Assembly (NCBI GenBank): GCA_913775005.1
Contig: CAJYKY010000189.1
Coordinates: forward strand, 1 to 5,207
Direction: 5' to 3'
Source of the DNA: an uncultured Achromobacter sp.
Lineage (GTDB): Bacteria; Pseudomonadota; Gammaproteobacteria; Burkholderiales; Burkholderiaceae_B
DNA length: 5,207 nt
Positions 1-5,207 of the stretch are shown in pieces. Under the pieces are notes generated by a model that had not been told where the DNA came from, made no database searches, and was given only the letters and a program-made list of their open reading frames with translations. The translations under genes and the position numbers were made by a program. The number at the start of each line of letters is the position of its first letter. Within the stretch, counting starts at the first letter, position 1.

Positions 1-462
1 CGTCATCAGCGCCAGCACCGACAAGCCGAACACCAGATGCGCCGTCACCACCGCCGGCATCAGTTTGTGCGTGACCGTCCATGCGCCAAACGCGCCTTGC
101 ACGCACACGGCCACCAGCGTCGTGACCGCCAGCGCGGGCGAACGGCCCAGTTCGCGGCGATAGCGAAACGCCATGTACACGATGCCGATGATCAGCATGC
201 CCAGAATGGTGCCCACGTAGCGGTGGATCATTTCGATCCAGGCCTTGGACAGCGTCACCGGGCCGAACGGCATGGCCTGCGAGGCCTCGTGGATATCGCC
301 CATGGCGCCAATCGGCGTCACGCTGCCATAGCAGCCGGGCCAGTCCGGGCAGCCCAGGCCGGAATCCGTCAGGCGCACGAAGGCGCCGAACATGATCAGG
401 TCCAGCGTCAGGAACCAGGTGAAGAAAACAAGCTTGCGATAACGCGCTTTGATGCGTTCCAT
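1..462 (-). CDS. ctaA: Heme A synthase COX15/CtaA, N-terminal part (3' end beyond the window)
   Basis: Integral membrane enzyme that oxidises the C8 methyl group of heme O to the formyl group of heme A, the cofactor of the aa3 oxidase encoded in the same cluster. The window holds the first 154 codons, in frame to the left edge. Visible family features are a first membrane helix (about residues 11-29), the signature RLTDSGLGCPDWPGC with a cysteine pair at 38 and 44 in the first extracytoplasmic loop, the EMIHRYVG motif (E77, H80) opening the second helix, and THKLMPAVVTAHL (H132, H142) leading into a later helix. Family members usually have eight helices, so roughly half the protein lies outside. 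The ATG at 462 is chosen because the Arg/Lys-rich start and first helix follow directly. No clear Shine-Dalgarno is seen, and in-frame TTG codons at 471 and 474 are alternatives. It lies 35 bases after the SCO-like gene on the same strand, so co-transcription is likely. Confidence 0.95.
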   Translation of the reverse strand, partial: MERIKARYRKLVFFTWFLTLDLIMFGAFVRLTDSGLGCPDWPGCYGSVTPIGAMGDIHEASQAMPFGPVTLSKAWIEMIHRYVGTILGMLIIGIVYMAFRYRRELGRSPALAVTTLVAVCVQGAFGAWTVTHKLMPAVVTAHLVFGLSVLALMT

Positions 463-497
463 GTCAACCAACAATAAAGATAAACAACTGCCGACTC

Positions 498-1127
498 CTA
501 ACCAATGCGCGACGTGTACACCAGCTTGCTGATGTCTTTGCGCACTTTCACGCCGTCGGCCTCGGCAGGGTACTGCATCATCAGGTTGCCCAGCGGGTCG
601 ATGACCCAGATCGGGTCGGCCAGGGCCGGCTGCCCGGCGGCGGTATCGCGCGCCAGCAGGTAATGGGCCAGCTGGTCCGGATTCACGCGCACCATGACCG
701 TGCCCTTGTACGCTTCCAGCACCTTGTCCGGCACCGGCGCATCGTCAGTAATGAACCAGACGCGCGCGAGCCGGTCGACGTTCTTGCCCTGGCTGGCGTG
801 CGTGTTGCGCGTAATGTAGAGCTTTCTGGCGCAGCTTTCCGGGCAGGCCGCGCCATCGGCGGTCACCAGCAACCATTTGCCTTTCAGGCTTTGCAGATCG
901 AACGGCTTGCCGTCCAGCGTGGCCAGTGGCAGCGCCTTGGCCTCGGGCATGGGCCGCTGCGGCGACAGCAGCGTACCGTAGGCGCTGGAATCTGCCGGCC
1001 ACCATTGCGGATTCATGTACACGACAAAGGCGCCCACGATCGGCGCCAGCGAACACAGGAACACCAGCACCATGGGCATCAACGAACGCTTGCGCGCGGG
1101 CGGTTTGGATGGAATGTCGCGAGCCAA
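498..1127 (-). CDS. SCO-like membrane-anchored thioredoxin-fold protein, probable cytochrome oxidase assembly factor
   Basis: A 209-residue protein with a basic N-terminus (KPPARKRS), one membrane helix at about 18-38 and a periplasmic domain resembling the SCO/thioredoxin fold. Seen in the domain: LDGKPFDLQSLKGKWLLV (residues 71-88), as at the start of SCO and AhpC/TSA-like domains, C95-P-E-S-C99 matching the CxxxC of SCO proteins, VWFITDD (123-129), and IWVIDPLGNLMMQYP (173-187), matching the SCO 'ylidpdG' strand. The histidine that normally sits just before that strand in copper-binding SCO proteins is not seen; the nearest is H155. Inference: a thiol-disulfide or copper-related factor helping oxidase assembly, perhaps for the CuA site. 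Position between SURF1 and COX15 supports this. The start is TTG: the upstream in-frame stop leaves no ATG, a GGGA at 1134-1137 lies 6 bases ahead, and the next ATG (residue 17) would remove the basic N-terminus. Confidence 0.8.
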   Translation of the reverse strand: MARDIPSKPPARKRSLMPMVLVFLCSLAPIVGAFVVYMNPQWWPADSSAYGTLLSPQRPMPEAKALPLATLDGKPFDLQSLKGKWLLVTADGAACPESCARKLYITRNTHASQGKNVDRLARVWFITDDAPVPDKVLEAYKGTVMVRVNPDQLAHYLLARDTAAGQPALADPIWVIDPLGNLMMQYPAEADGVKVRKDISKLVYTSRIG

Positions 1128-1175
1128 TTTATATCCCGGAAAAGTCGTTCATGAGTTGTCCATCGACACGCGCGC

Positions 1176-1973
1176 TCAGGCGTTCTGCCCGTCGCGCGCG
1201 CGCTGGCGCATGCGCTTGATGGCGCCCCCCAGCACCACCAGCCATGCGATGGCGGCAATCAAGCCGAATGCAAACCACTGTACGGCGTAAGACGTATTCT
1301 TTTGAAAATCCACGGACGGCTGCGGCCAATCGCGCACCAGGCCGTCGGTCGCGCCTGCGTCAATCTGGCTAAGCACGGTGGGCAGAAAATGCAGGCCCGT
1401 CGCGCGCGCGTAGGCGTCCAGCGGCAGGTTCTGCACTTGCGGCAGTTTGCCGTCGGCAACGGGTAGCGTGGCAGGCAAGGTGGACGCGTCTGACCCGCCC
1501 AGCGACCACAGTTCAAACATGCGCGGCACGCGTTCGGACAATTCACCGGTGATGGTTTGCGCCCCTTGCGGCGTCGCGGGCAAGGCCAGTTCGCCCTGGC
1601 CAGGCATCACGCGCGGCAACCAGCCGCGCAGCACCAGAACGGCCTGGCGCGACGTCACGTCCAGCAGCAGCGGCGTCGCCAGCCAATAGCCGGGGCGGCC
1701 GTCGTGGTTGCGGTTGTCCAGCAGTACACTGAATTGCGGCAGCCAGGTGCCGGTGGCCTTGGCCACGCGCCACGGTGTCAGCGAGTCGGTGGGCGTGGCG
1801 GGCGTCAGCAATACAGGCGCTTGCTTGCGGCCTGCTTCGATAGCGGCCAGAATGGCGCGTCGCTCATCGCTGCGGCGCAATTGCCATTGCCCCAGCGACA
1901 CCGTCACCATCACGACGATACCAAGCAGGAGTAGGGCGGCTACCGTGTAGCGAGTTGAATGCGGTCGGGCCAT
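1176..1973 (-). CDS. SURF1 family cytochrome oxidase biogenesis protein
   Basis: SURF1 proteins help insert heme A into subunit I of aa3-type oxidases; bacterial members have been shown to bind heme A. The 265-residue product has the family architecture of two membrane helices (about 10-27 and 233-251) around a large periplasmic domain. Recognisable motifs are LGQWQLRR (27-34) after the first helix, LLDNRNHDGRPGYWLATPL (84-102), VLVLRGWLP (112-120) and QKNTSYAVQWFAFG (224-237) leading into the second helix. It ends with a short basic cytoplasmic tail (KRMRQRAR). Length is in the usual range. The ATG at 1973 gives a short basic N-terminus before helix 1, but no clear Shine-Dalgarno precedes it. 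It is followed after 48 bases by the SCO-like gene and lies divergent from the DUF2909 gene, with only 36 bases between the two start codons. Confidence 0.95.
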   Translation of the reverse strand: MARPHSTRYTVAALLLLGIVVMVTVSLGQWQLRRSDERRAILAAIEAGRKQAPVLLTPATPTDSLTPWRVAKATGTWLPQFSVLLDNRNHDGRPGYWLATPLLLDVTSRQAVLVLRGWLPRVMPGQGELALPATPQGAQTITGELSERVPRMFELWSLGGSDASTLPATLPVADGKLPQVQNLPLDAYARATGLHFLPTVLSQIDAGATDGLVRDWPQPSVDFQKNTSYAVQWFAFGLIAAIAWLVVLGGAIKRMRQRARDGQNA

Positions 1974-1999
1974 GTATCGTTGCTAACTCTGTTTTGTCC

Positions 2000-2003
2000 G
2001 GAG
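2000..2003 (+). promoter_or_regulatory. Shine-Dalgarno fixing the DUF2909 start
   Basis: GGAG lies 6 bases before the ATG at 2010. This selects the 66-residue reading over the longer in-frame ATG at 1959, which would overlap the SURF1 start and add residues unlike the family. Confidence 0.65.
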
Positions 2004-2009
2004 ACCACC

Positions 2010-2210
2010 ATGCGCGTTTTCGTCGTACTGGCCTTCATCGGGATTCTGGCCAGTCTGGCATCCGCCCTGGTCTATCTGATGCGGGACAAAGGGTCCACCA
2101 ATCGCACCGTCAATGCGCTGACCGTGCGCATTGGGCTGTCGGTCGCGCTGTTCCTGTTCGTGCTGTTTGCCCATCACATGGGCTGGATTGAAAGCACGGG
2201 GCTGAGATAG
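2010..2210 (+). CDS. DUF2909 two-helix ('twin transmembrane') membrane protein
   Basis: A 66-residue protein with two hydrophobic helices (about 2-24 and 39-58) joined by a short polar, basic loop (MRDKGSTNRTVN). This matches the DUF2909 family of small twin-transmembrane proteins, which in Burkholderiales usually sits between ctaE and SURF1. Its molecular role is unknown to me; location suggests a link with cytochrome oxidase assembly or stability in the cytoplasmic membrane. It is the only plus-strand gene here, running divergently from SURF1 and convergently towards ctaE, so it needs its own promoter. That promoter would have to lie largely inside the SURF1 coding sequence, and I see no convincing -10/-35 pair. 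The start at 2010 rests on a well-placed GGAG and a membrane helix starting at once. Confidence 0.85.
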   Translation: MRVFVVLAFIGILASLASALVYLMRDKGSTNRTVNALTVRIGLSVALFLFVLFAHHMGWIESTGLR

Positions 2211-2222
2211 GCCTGAAAGGCC
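2210..2222. other. Short hairpin overlapping the DUF2909 stop codon
   Basis: GGCC (2210-2213) and GGCC (2219-2222) pair around the loop TGAAA. The first G is the last base of the TAG stop. The stem is only 4 bp and no T-run follows, so a role is uncertain. A second 5-bp inverted repeat, CCCAC/GTGGG (2227-2231 and 2235-2239, loop GCG), follows at once. Together they could mark the 3' end of the DUF2909 message. Confidence 0.3.
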
Positions 2223-2293
2223 CGTCCCCACGCGGTGGGAGGGGTGCGCGCCAGTCTTGGCGTGTTATCGACAAGCTAGCCGGACGGGAGTTC

Positions 2294-2314
2294 CCGCGCG
2301 CGCCCTGCGCGCGG
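2294..2314. other. GC-only hairpin in the ctaE/DUF2909 intergenic stretch
   Basis: An 8-bp perfect inverted repeat, CCGCGCGC (2294-2301) and GCGCGCGG (2307-2314), around the loop GCCCT. It lies between two convergent genes. It may act as a bidirectional transcription barrier or RNA-stabilising 3' structure, but no U-tract is present on either strand. Confidence 0.4.
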
Positions 2315-2328
2315 TTGCCTTGCGGCCA

Positions 2329-2354
2329 GTGCGCGGGCGAAGAGGCCCGCGCGC
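2329..2354 (-). terminator. Possible hairpin terminator or 3'-end structure after ctaE
   Basis: An 8-bp perfect GC stem, GCGCGGGC (2331-2338) and GCCCGCGC (2345-2352), with a 6-base loop; one more G-C pair (2329/2354) lies beyond an imperfect pair. It begins 7 bases after the ctaE stop codon in the direction of ctaE transcription, a usual terminator position. There is no T-run, so a classical intrinsic terminator is not proven; it could instead protect the mRNA 3' end. Confidence 0.4.
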
Positions 2355-2361
2355 CACACCC

Positions 2362-3237
2362 TTAGAACCAATACACAAACAGGTACAGGCCCAGCCACAC
2401 CACGTCCACAAAGTGCCAGTACCAGGCCGCGCCTTCAAAGCCGAAATGATGTTCGGCGGTGAAGTGGCCGCGCATCAGGCGAATCAAAATCACCGTCAGC
2501 ATCGTGGCGCCCAGGATCACGTGAAACCCGTGGAACCCGGTCAGCATGTAGAACAGCGAGCCGTACGCGCCCGAGTTGAACTTCAGGTTCAGCTCGGTGT
2601 AGGCGTGGTGGTATTCGGCGGCCTGACAGGCCACGAAGATGAAGCCCAGGATGACGGTTGCGGCCAGCCAGAACATCGTCTTGCCGCGATGGTTTTCGCG
2701 CAGCGCGTGGTGGGCAATGGTCAGCGTCACGCCCGAAGACAGCAGCAGCGCGGTGTTGATGGTGGGCAGCCAGAAGGGGCCGACCGTCTGGAATTCTTCA
2801 ACCACGCCCGCCGGGCCGAAGTTGGGCCAGGCCGCCTTGAAGTCGGGCCACAGCATCAAGCGGTGGTCGATGTCGCCCAGCCACGGGGTGGTGATGGTGC
2901 GCGTGTACCAGAGCGCGCCGAAGAACGCGGCGAAGAACATCACTTCCGAGAAGATGAACCAGCTCATGCCCCAACGGTACGAGCCGTCGATGCGCTTGCT
3001 GTTCAAACCCGCTTCGGATTCCTGGATGGCGTCGCCAAACCAGTAGTACAACACCACGATCAAGCCAATGAAGCCGGCCAGCACCGACCACTTGGCCCAG
3101 CTCACGCCGTTGATCCAACCCGCCGCGCCCAGTCCCATGAACAGCAGCGCCACCGCCGTGCGCACGGGGTGCCCCGAGTCGGCGGGCACAAAGTAGTACG
3201 GTGCCTCTTTACCTTGAACCGAGTGGCTTGCACTCAT
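2362..3237 (-). CDS. ctaE: Cytochrome c oxidase subunit III
   Basis: Third core subunit of the aa3 oxidase, a membrane protein that packs against subunit I and supports sustained proton uptake and stability. The 291-residue product is full length for the bacterial family and shows seven helices (roughly 26-44, 48-66, 92-112, 157-177, 189-207, 229-251 and 270-289). Family motifs include WFIFSEVMFFAAFFGALWY (93-111) with the conserved glutamate E98, GFHGFHVILGATML (234-247) and GFEGAAWYWHFVDVVWLGLY (266-285) at the C-terminus. A strong Shine-Dalgarno (AGGGAG, at 3244-3249) lies 6 bases before the ATG. It follows the DUF2970 gene after 37 bases and is probably the last gene of the ctaC/ctaD operon, since the next gene is convergent and a GC hairpin follows the stop. 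Confidence 0.98.
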   Translation of the reverse strand: MSASHSVQGKEAPYYFVPADSGHPVRTAVALLFMGLGAAGWINGVSWAKWSVLAGFIGLIVVLYYWFGDAIQESEAGLNSKRIDGSYRWGMSWFIFSEVMFFAAFFGALWYTRTITTPWLGDIDHRLMLWPDFKAAWPNFGPAGVVEEFQTVGPFWLPTINTALLLSSGVTLTIAHHALRENHRGKTMFWLAATVILGFIFVACQAAEYHHAYTELNLKFNSGAYGSLFYMLTGFHGFHVILGATMLTVILIRLMRGHFTAEHHFGFEGAAWYWHFVDVVWLGLYLFVYWF

Positions 3238-3274
3238 GGCTTTCTCCCTGGTACAGATTCTTAGATTAAGTGAT

Positions 3275-3499
3275 TCAAGTCAGGCTTGAAACCGCCCAAC
3301 GCACAATTAATACCAGCACAGTCACGAAGATTGCCGCCGCCAGCAGCCCAGCCAGAATCACGTGCACCGGGTTCAGCTTGGCGCTGTCTTCCCGGTAGCC
3401 CGCGCCCTTGCGCACGCCGAAAAACCCCCACGCCACCGCCTTCATCGTCTGAAGGAAACTCAGCTTGCGCCGGGAGGTTTCGTGCAGGTCGTCGCTCAT
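3275..3499 (-). CDS. DUF2970 small membrane protein
   Basis: A 74-residue protein with a polar N-terminus, an amphipathic stretch ending in the family signature (WGFFGVRKGAGYRED, about 24-38), LNPVHVILAG (42-51) and a single membrane helix (about 47-67). This is the usual DUF2970 pattern. The biochemical function is unknown to me. Members are commonly encoded beside ctaE in Betaproteobacteria, so an accessory or assembly role in the oxidase is inferred from context only. The ATG is 9 bases after the stop of the 41-residue gene, with no strong Shine-Dalgarno, which suggests translational coupling. In related clusters a cox11 gene normally sits just before this one; here it does not. Confidence 0.88.
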   Translation of the reverse strand: MSDDLHETSRRKLSFLQTMKAVAWGFFGVRKGAGYREDSAKLNPVHVILAGLLAAAIFVTVLVLIVRWAVSSLT

Positions 3500-3508
3500 G
3501 GCCTGGGC

Positions 3509-3634
3509 CTAATTGACCGCGTTGCCCGTCAACAGCGCCGAACCGCGGATCACGGTCCAGGCAAACACAGCGATGACAAAGGCCGCGAGGACCAGTCCTG
3601 CAATCTTGTTACGGCGGCGCTGCTCGGGTGTCAT
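3509..3634 (-). CDS. Small cytochrome oxidase assembly-type membrane protein (41 residues)
   Basis: A short open frame I translated from the gap between ctaD and DUF2970. It starts MTPEQRRRNKIAGLVLAAF and ends LLTGNAVN, 41 residues in all. The basic N-terminus (RRRNK, 6-10) followed by one membrane helix (about 11-29) implies an N-in single-pass protein. It matches in size, position and style the 'cytochrome oxidase small assembly protein' found directly after ctaD in Burkholderiales; that name rests on recognition, not a search. The ATG at 3634 lies 31 bases after the ctaD stop, with an AGGTA-like element ahead of it. The same ATG overlaps the stop of a seven-codon frame (ATGA). Function is inferred only from context, as a partner in subunit I maturation. 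Confidence 0.75.
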   Translation of the reverse strand: MTPEQRRRNKIAGLVLAAFVIAVFAWTVIRGSALLTGNAVN

Positions 3635-3665
3635 TCGTGTGCTACCTGGAACATGAAAGGCGGTT

Positions 3666-5207
3666 TCACTTCACTTCGGGCGGGGTTTCGAAGGTGTGGA
3701 ACGGGGCAGGCGAAGGCACCGTCCATTCCAGGCCTTCGGCGCCTTCCCACGGCTTGGCGGCCGCCGGTTCGCCCTTGCCCATATAGCAGCGCAGGATCGC
3801 CCACAGGAAGATCAGTTGCGACAGGCCGAACCAGAACGCGCCAATGGTGGCGATCTGGTGGAAGGTCGTGAACTGCGCGGCGTAGTCGGCATACCGGCGC
3901 GGCATGCCGGCCAGGCCCAGGAAGTGCATCGGGAAGAAGGTGACGTTGAACGAAATCAGCGTGGACCAGAAATGCAGCTTGCCCAGCTTTTCGCTGTACA
4001 TGCGGCCCGTCCACTTCGGCACCCAGTAATAGGCCCCGGCGAACAGCGCAAACAGCGAACCCGCCACCAGCACGTAGTGGAAGTGCGCCACGACGTAATA
4101 AGTGTCGTGCACCTGAATGTCGATGGGCGCCACCGACAGGATCAGCCCCGTGAAGCCGCCCATGGTGAACACGAAGATGAAGCCGATGGAGAACAGCATC
4201 GGGGTTTCGAACGTCATGGAGCCGCGCCACATGGTGGCGACCCAGTTGAACACCTTCACCCCGGTGGGGATGGAGATGAGCATGGTGGCGTACATGAAGT
4301 ACAGCTGCCCGGTCACCGGCATGCCGGTGGTGAACATGTGGTGCGCCCAGACGATGAACGACAGCACGGCGATGGACGCGGTGGCGTACACCATCGAGGC
4401 ATAACCGAACAGCTTCTTGCGCGCGAACGCGGGCACGATCGCCGACACGATGCCGAACGCCGGCAAGATCATGATGTAGACCTCGGGGTGCCCGAAGAAC
4501 CAGAACACGTGCTGGTACAGGACCGGGTCACCGCCGGCAGCGGCGTTGAAGAAGCCCGTGCCGAAGTGGCGGTCGGTCAGCACCATGGTGATGGCGGCGG
4601 CCAGCACCGGCATCACGGCCAGCAGCAGGAACGCGGTGATCAGCCAGGTCCAGCAGAACAGCGGCATCTTCATCAGGGTCAGGCCCGGCGCGCGCATGTT
4701 CAGGATGGTGACGATGATGTTGATGGCGCCCATGATCGAGGACGCGCCCATCAAGTGCATGGCGAAGATGCCCAGGTCCATGCCCGGACCCATCTGCAAG
4801 GACAGCGGCGCGTACAGCGTCCAGCCGGCAGCGGTGGCGCCGCCCGGCACGAAGAACGACGCGGTCAGCATGATGGCAGCCACCGGCAGCAGCCAGAAGC
4901 TGAAGTTGTTCATGCGCGCGAACGCCATGTCGGACGCGCCGATCTGCATCGGGATCATCCAGTTCGCAAAGCCCACAAAGGCCGGCATGATGGCGCCGAA
5001 CACCATGATGAGGCCGTGCATGGTGGTGAATTGGTTGAACAGTTCGGGGCGGAAGAATTGCAGGCCCGGCTCGAATAGTTCAGTGCGCAGCAGCAAGGCA
5101 AGCGTGCCGCCTTCCAGCAACATGGCAAACGAGAAGATGAGATACATCGTCCCGATGTCTTTATGGTTCGTGGCGAATAGCCAGCGGCGCCAACCCGTGG
5201 GGATGGC
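3666..5207 (-). CDS. ctaD: Cytochrome c oxidase subunit I (start codon beyond the window)
   Basis: Catalytic subunit of the aa3 oxidase, holding heme a and the heme a3-CuB centre where oxygen is reduced to water with proton pumping. The frame is open to the right edge: 513 residues are visible, beginning AIPTGWRRWLFATNHKDIGT, and an estimated 15-30 N-terminal residues are missing. The ATG at 5147 is internal and not the start. Visible residues, numbered from the right edge: H64 (TMHGLIMVF) and H377 for low-spin heme a; H375 (AHFHY) for heme a3; H240, H289 and H290 for CuB; Y244 of HPEVY, the cross-linked tyrosine; E242 and D93 with N100-N101 of the D-channel; K318 (IPTGVKVFNW) of the K-channel. 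This is the full type A1 set, so the protein looks functional. It is followed by the 41-residue gene after 31 bases, suggesting one operon. Confidence 0.98.
   Translation of the reverse strand, partial: AIPTGWRRWLFATNHKDIGTMYLIFSFAMLLEGGTLALLLRTELFEPGLQFFRPELFNQFTTMHGLIMVFGAIMPAFVGFANWMIPMQIGASDMAFARMNNFSFWLLPVAAIMLTASFFVPGGATAAGWTLYAPLSLQMGPGMDLGIFAMHLMGASSIMGAINIIVTILNMRAPGLTLMKMPLFCWTWLITAFLLLAVMPVLAAAITMVLTDRHFGTGFFNAAAGGDPVLYQHVFWFFGHPEVYIMILPAFGIVSAIVPAFARKKLFGYASMVYATASIAVLSFIVWAHHMFTTGMPVTGQLYFMYATMLISIPTGVKVFNWVATMWRGSMTFETPMLFSIGFIFVFTMGGFTGLILSVAPIDIQVHDTYYVVAHFHYVLVAGSLFALFAGAYYWVPKWTGRMYSEKLGKLHFWSTLISFNVTFFPMHFLGLAGMPRRYADYAAQFTTFHQIATIGAFWFGLSQLIFLWAILRCYMGKGEPAAAKPWEGAEGLEWTVPSPAPFHTFETPPEVK

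Noticed and set aside
37..477. Plus-strand open frame opposite COX15
   Set aside because: Histidine/arginine-rich shadow of the COX15 frame with no recognisable domain.
663..1154. Plus-strand open frame opposite the SCO-like gene
   Set aside because: Shadow frame; the minus-strand product has a membrane anchor, a CxxxC motif and the right operon context.
1190..1215. Alternating GC run that could form a Z-DNA or repeat element
   Set aside because: It is explained by Arg/Ala codons at the basic C-terminus of SURF1 in a GC-rich genome.
1959..2009. Longer N-terminus for the DUF2909 protein
   Set aside because: It would overlap the SURF1 start and lacks a ribosome site, while GGAG at 2000-2003 fits the ATG at 2010.
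1974..2009. Promoter pair in the divergent gap
   Set aside because: TTGAAT at 1955-1960 and TA-rich bits near 1975-1987 do not form a well-spaced -35/-10 pair, so no promoter is called.
2257..3264. Plus-strand open frame (335 residues) opposite ctaE
   Set aside because: Same antisense composition (R/H/Q/G/V-rich), and ctaE covers it fully on the minus strand with clear motifs and a Shine-Dalgarno.
3696..5078. Long plus-strand open frame (460 residues) opposite ctaD
   Set aside because: Its product is a low-complexity run of H, R, Q, G, E and D with no domain, as expected from the antisense of a GC-rich membrane protein. CtaD on the other strand is certain.

Overview
The window is about 63% GC (estimated by eye) and carries most of the gene cluster for an aa3-type cytochrome c oxidase (heme-copper oxidase, complex IV) and its assembly factors. 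The gene set and order are ctaD, a small assembly protein, DUF2970, ctaE, an opposed DUF2909 gene, SURF1, a SCO-like protein and ctaA/COX15. That order, with the DUF2970 and DUF2909 proteins, is typical of Burkholderiales (Betaproteobacteria). The protein sequences suggest an Alcaligenaceae-type organism (Bordetella/Achromobacter relatives). The family-level placement is inference from gene order and recognised sequence style, not from a search.

Layout, read in the direction of most genes (minus strand, from the right edge leftwards). ctaD (subunit I) enters from the right edge without its first codons and ends at 3666. A 41-residue membrane protein follows at 3634-3509, then the DUF2970 protein at 3499-3275, then ctaE (subunit III) at 3237-2362. 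A 151-base GC-rich intergenic stretch with several hairpins separates ctaE from the only plus-strand gene, a 66-residue DUF2909 two-helix protein (2010-2210), which converges on ctaE. Only 36 bases separate the DUF2909 start from the divergent SURF1 gene (1973-1176). SURF1 is followed by a SCO-like thioredoxin-fold protein (1127-498, TTG start) and by ctaA/COX15 (462 to the left edge, 3' end missing).

How the genes work together. CtaD and CtaE are core subunits of the proton-pumping oxidase in the cytoplasmic membrane. COX15 makes heme A from heme O, and SURF1 helps deliver or insert heme A into subunit I. The SCO-like protein and the small membrane proteins are probably assembly or accessory factors. 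Subunit II (ctaC) would be expected beyond the right edge, and ctaB and a second SCO gene beyond the left edge.

The window is mostly ordinary core metabolism, and I do not see a novel defence, mobile or RNA system. The most notable points are the apparent absence of a Cox11/CtaG gene at its usual place between the 41-residue gene and DUF2970, a SCO-like protein that keeps its CxxxC motif but seems to lack the distal histidine of copper-binding SCO proteins, and the opposed DUF2909 gene inside the cluster.
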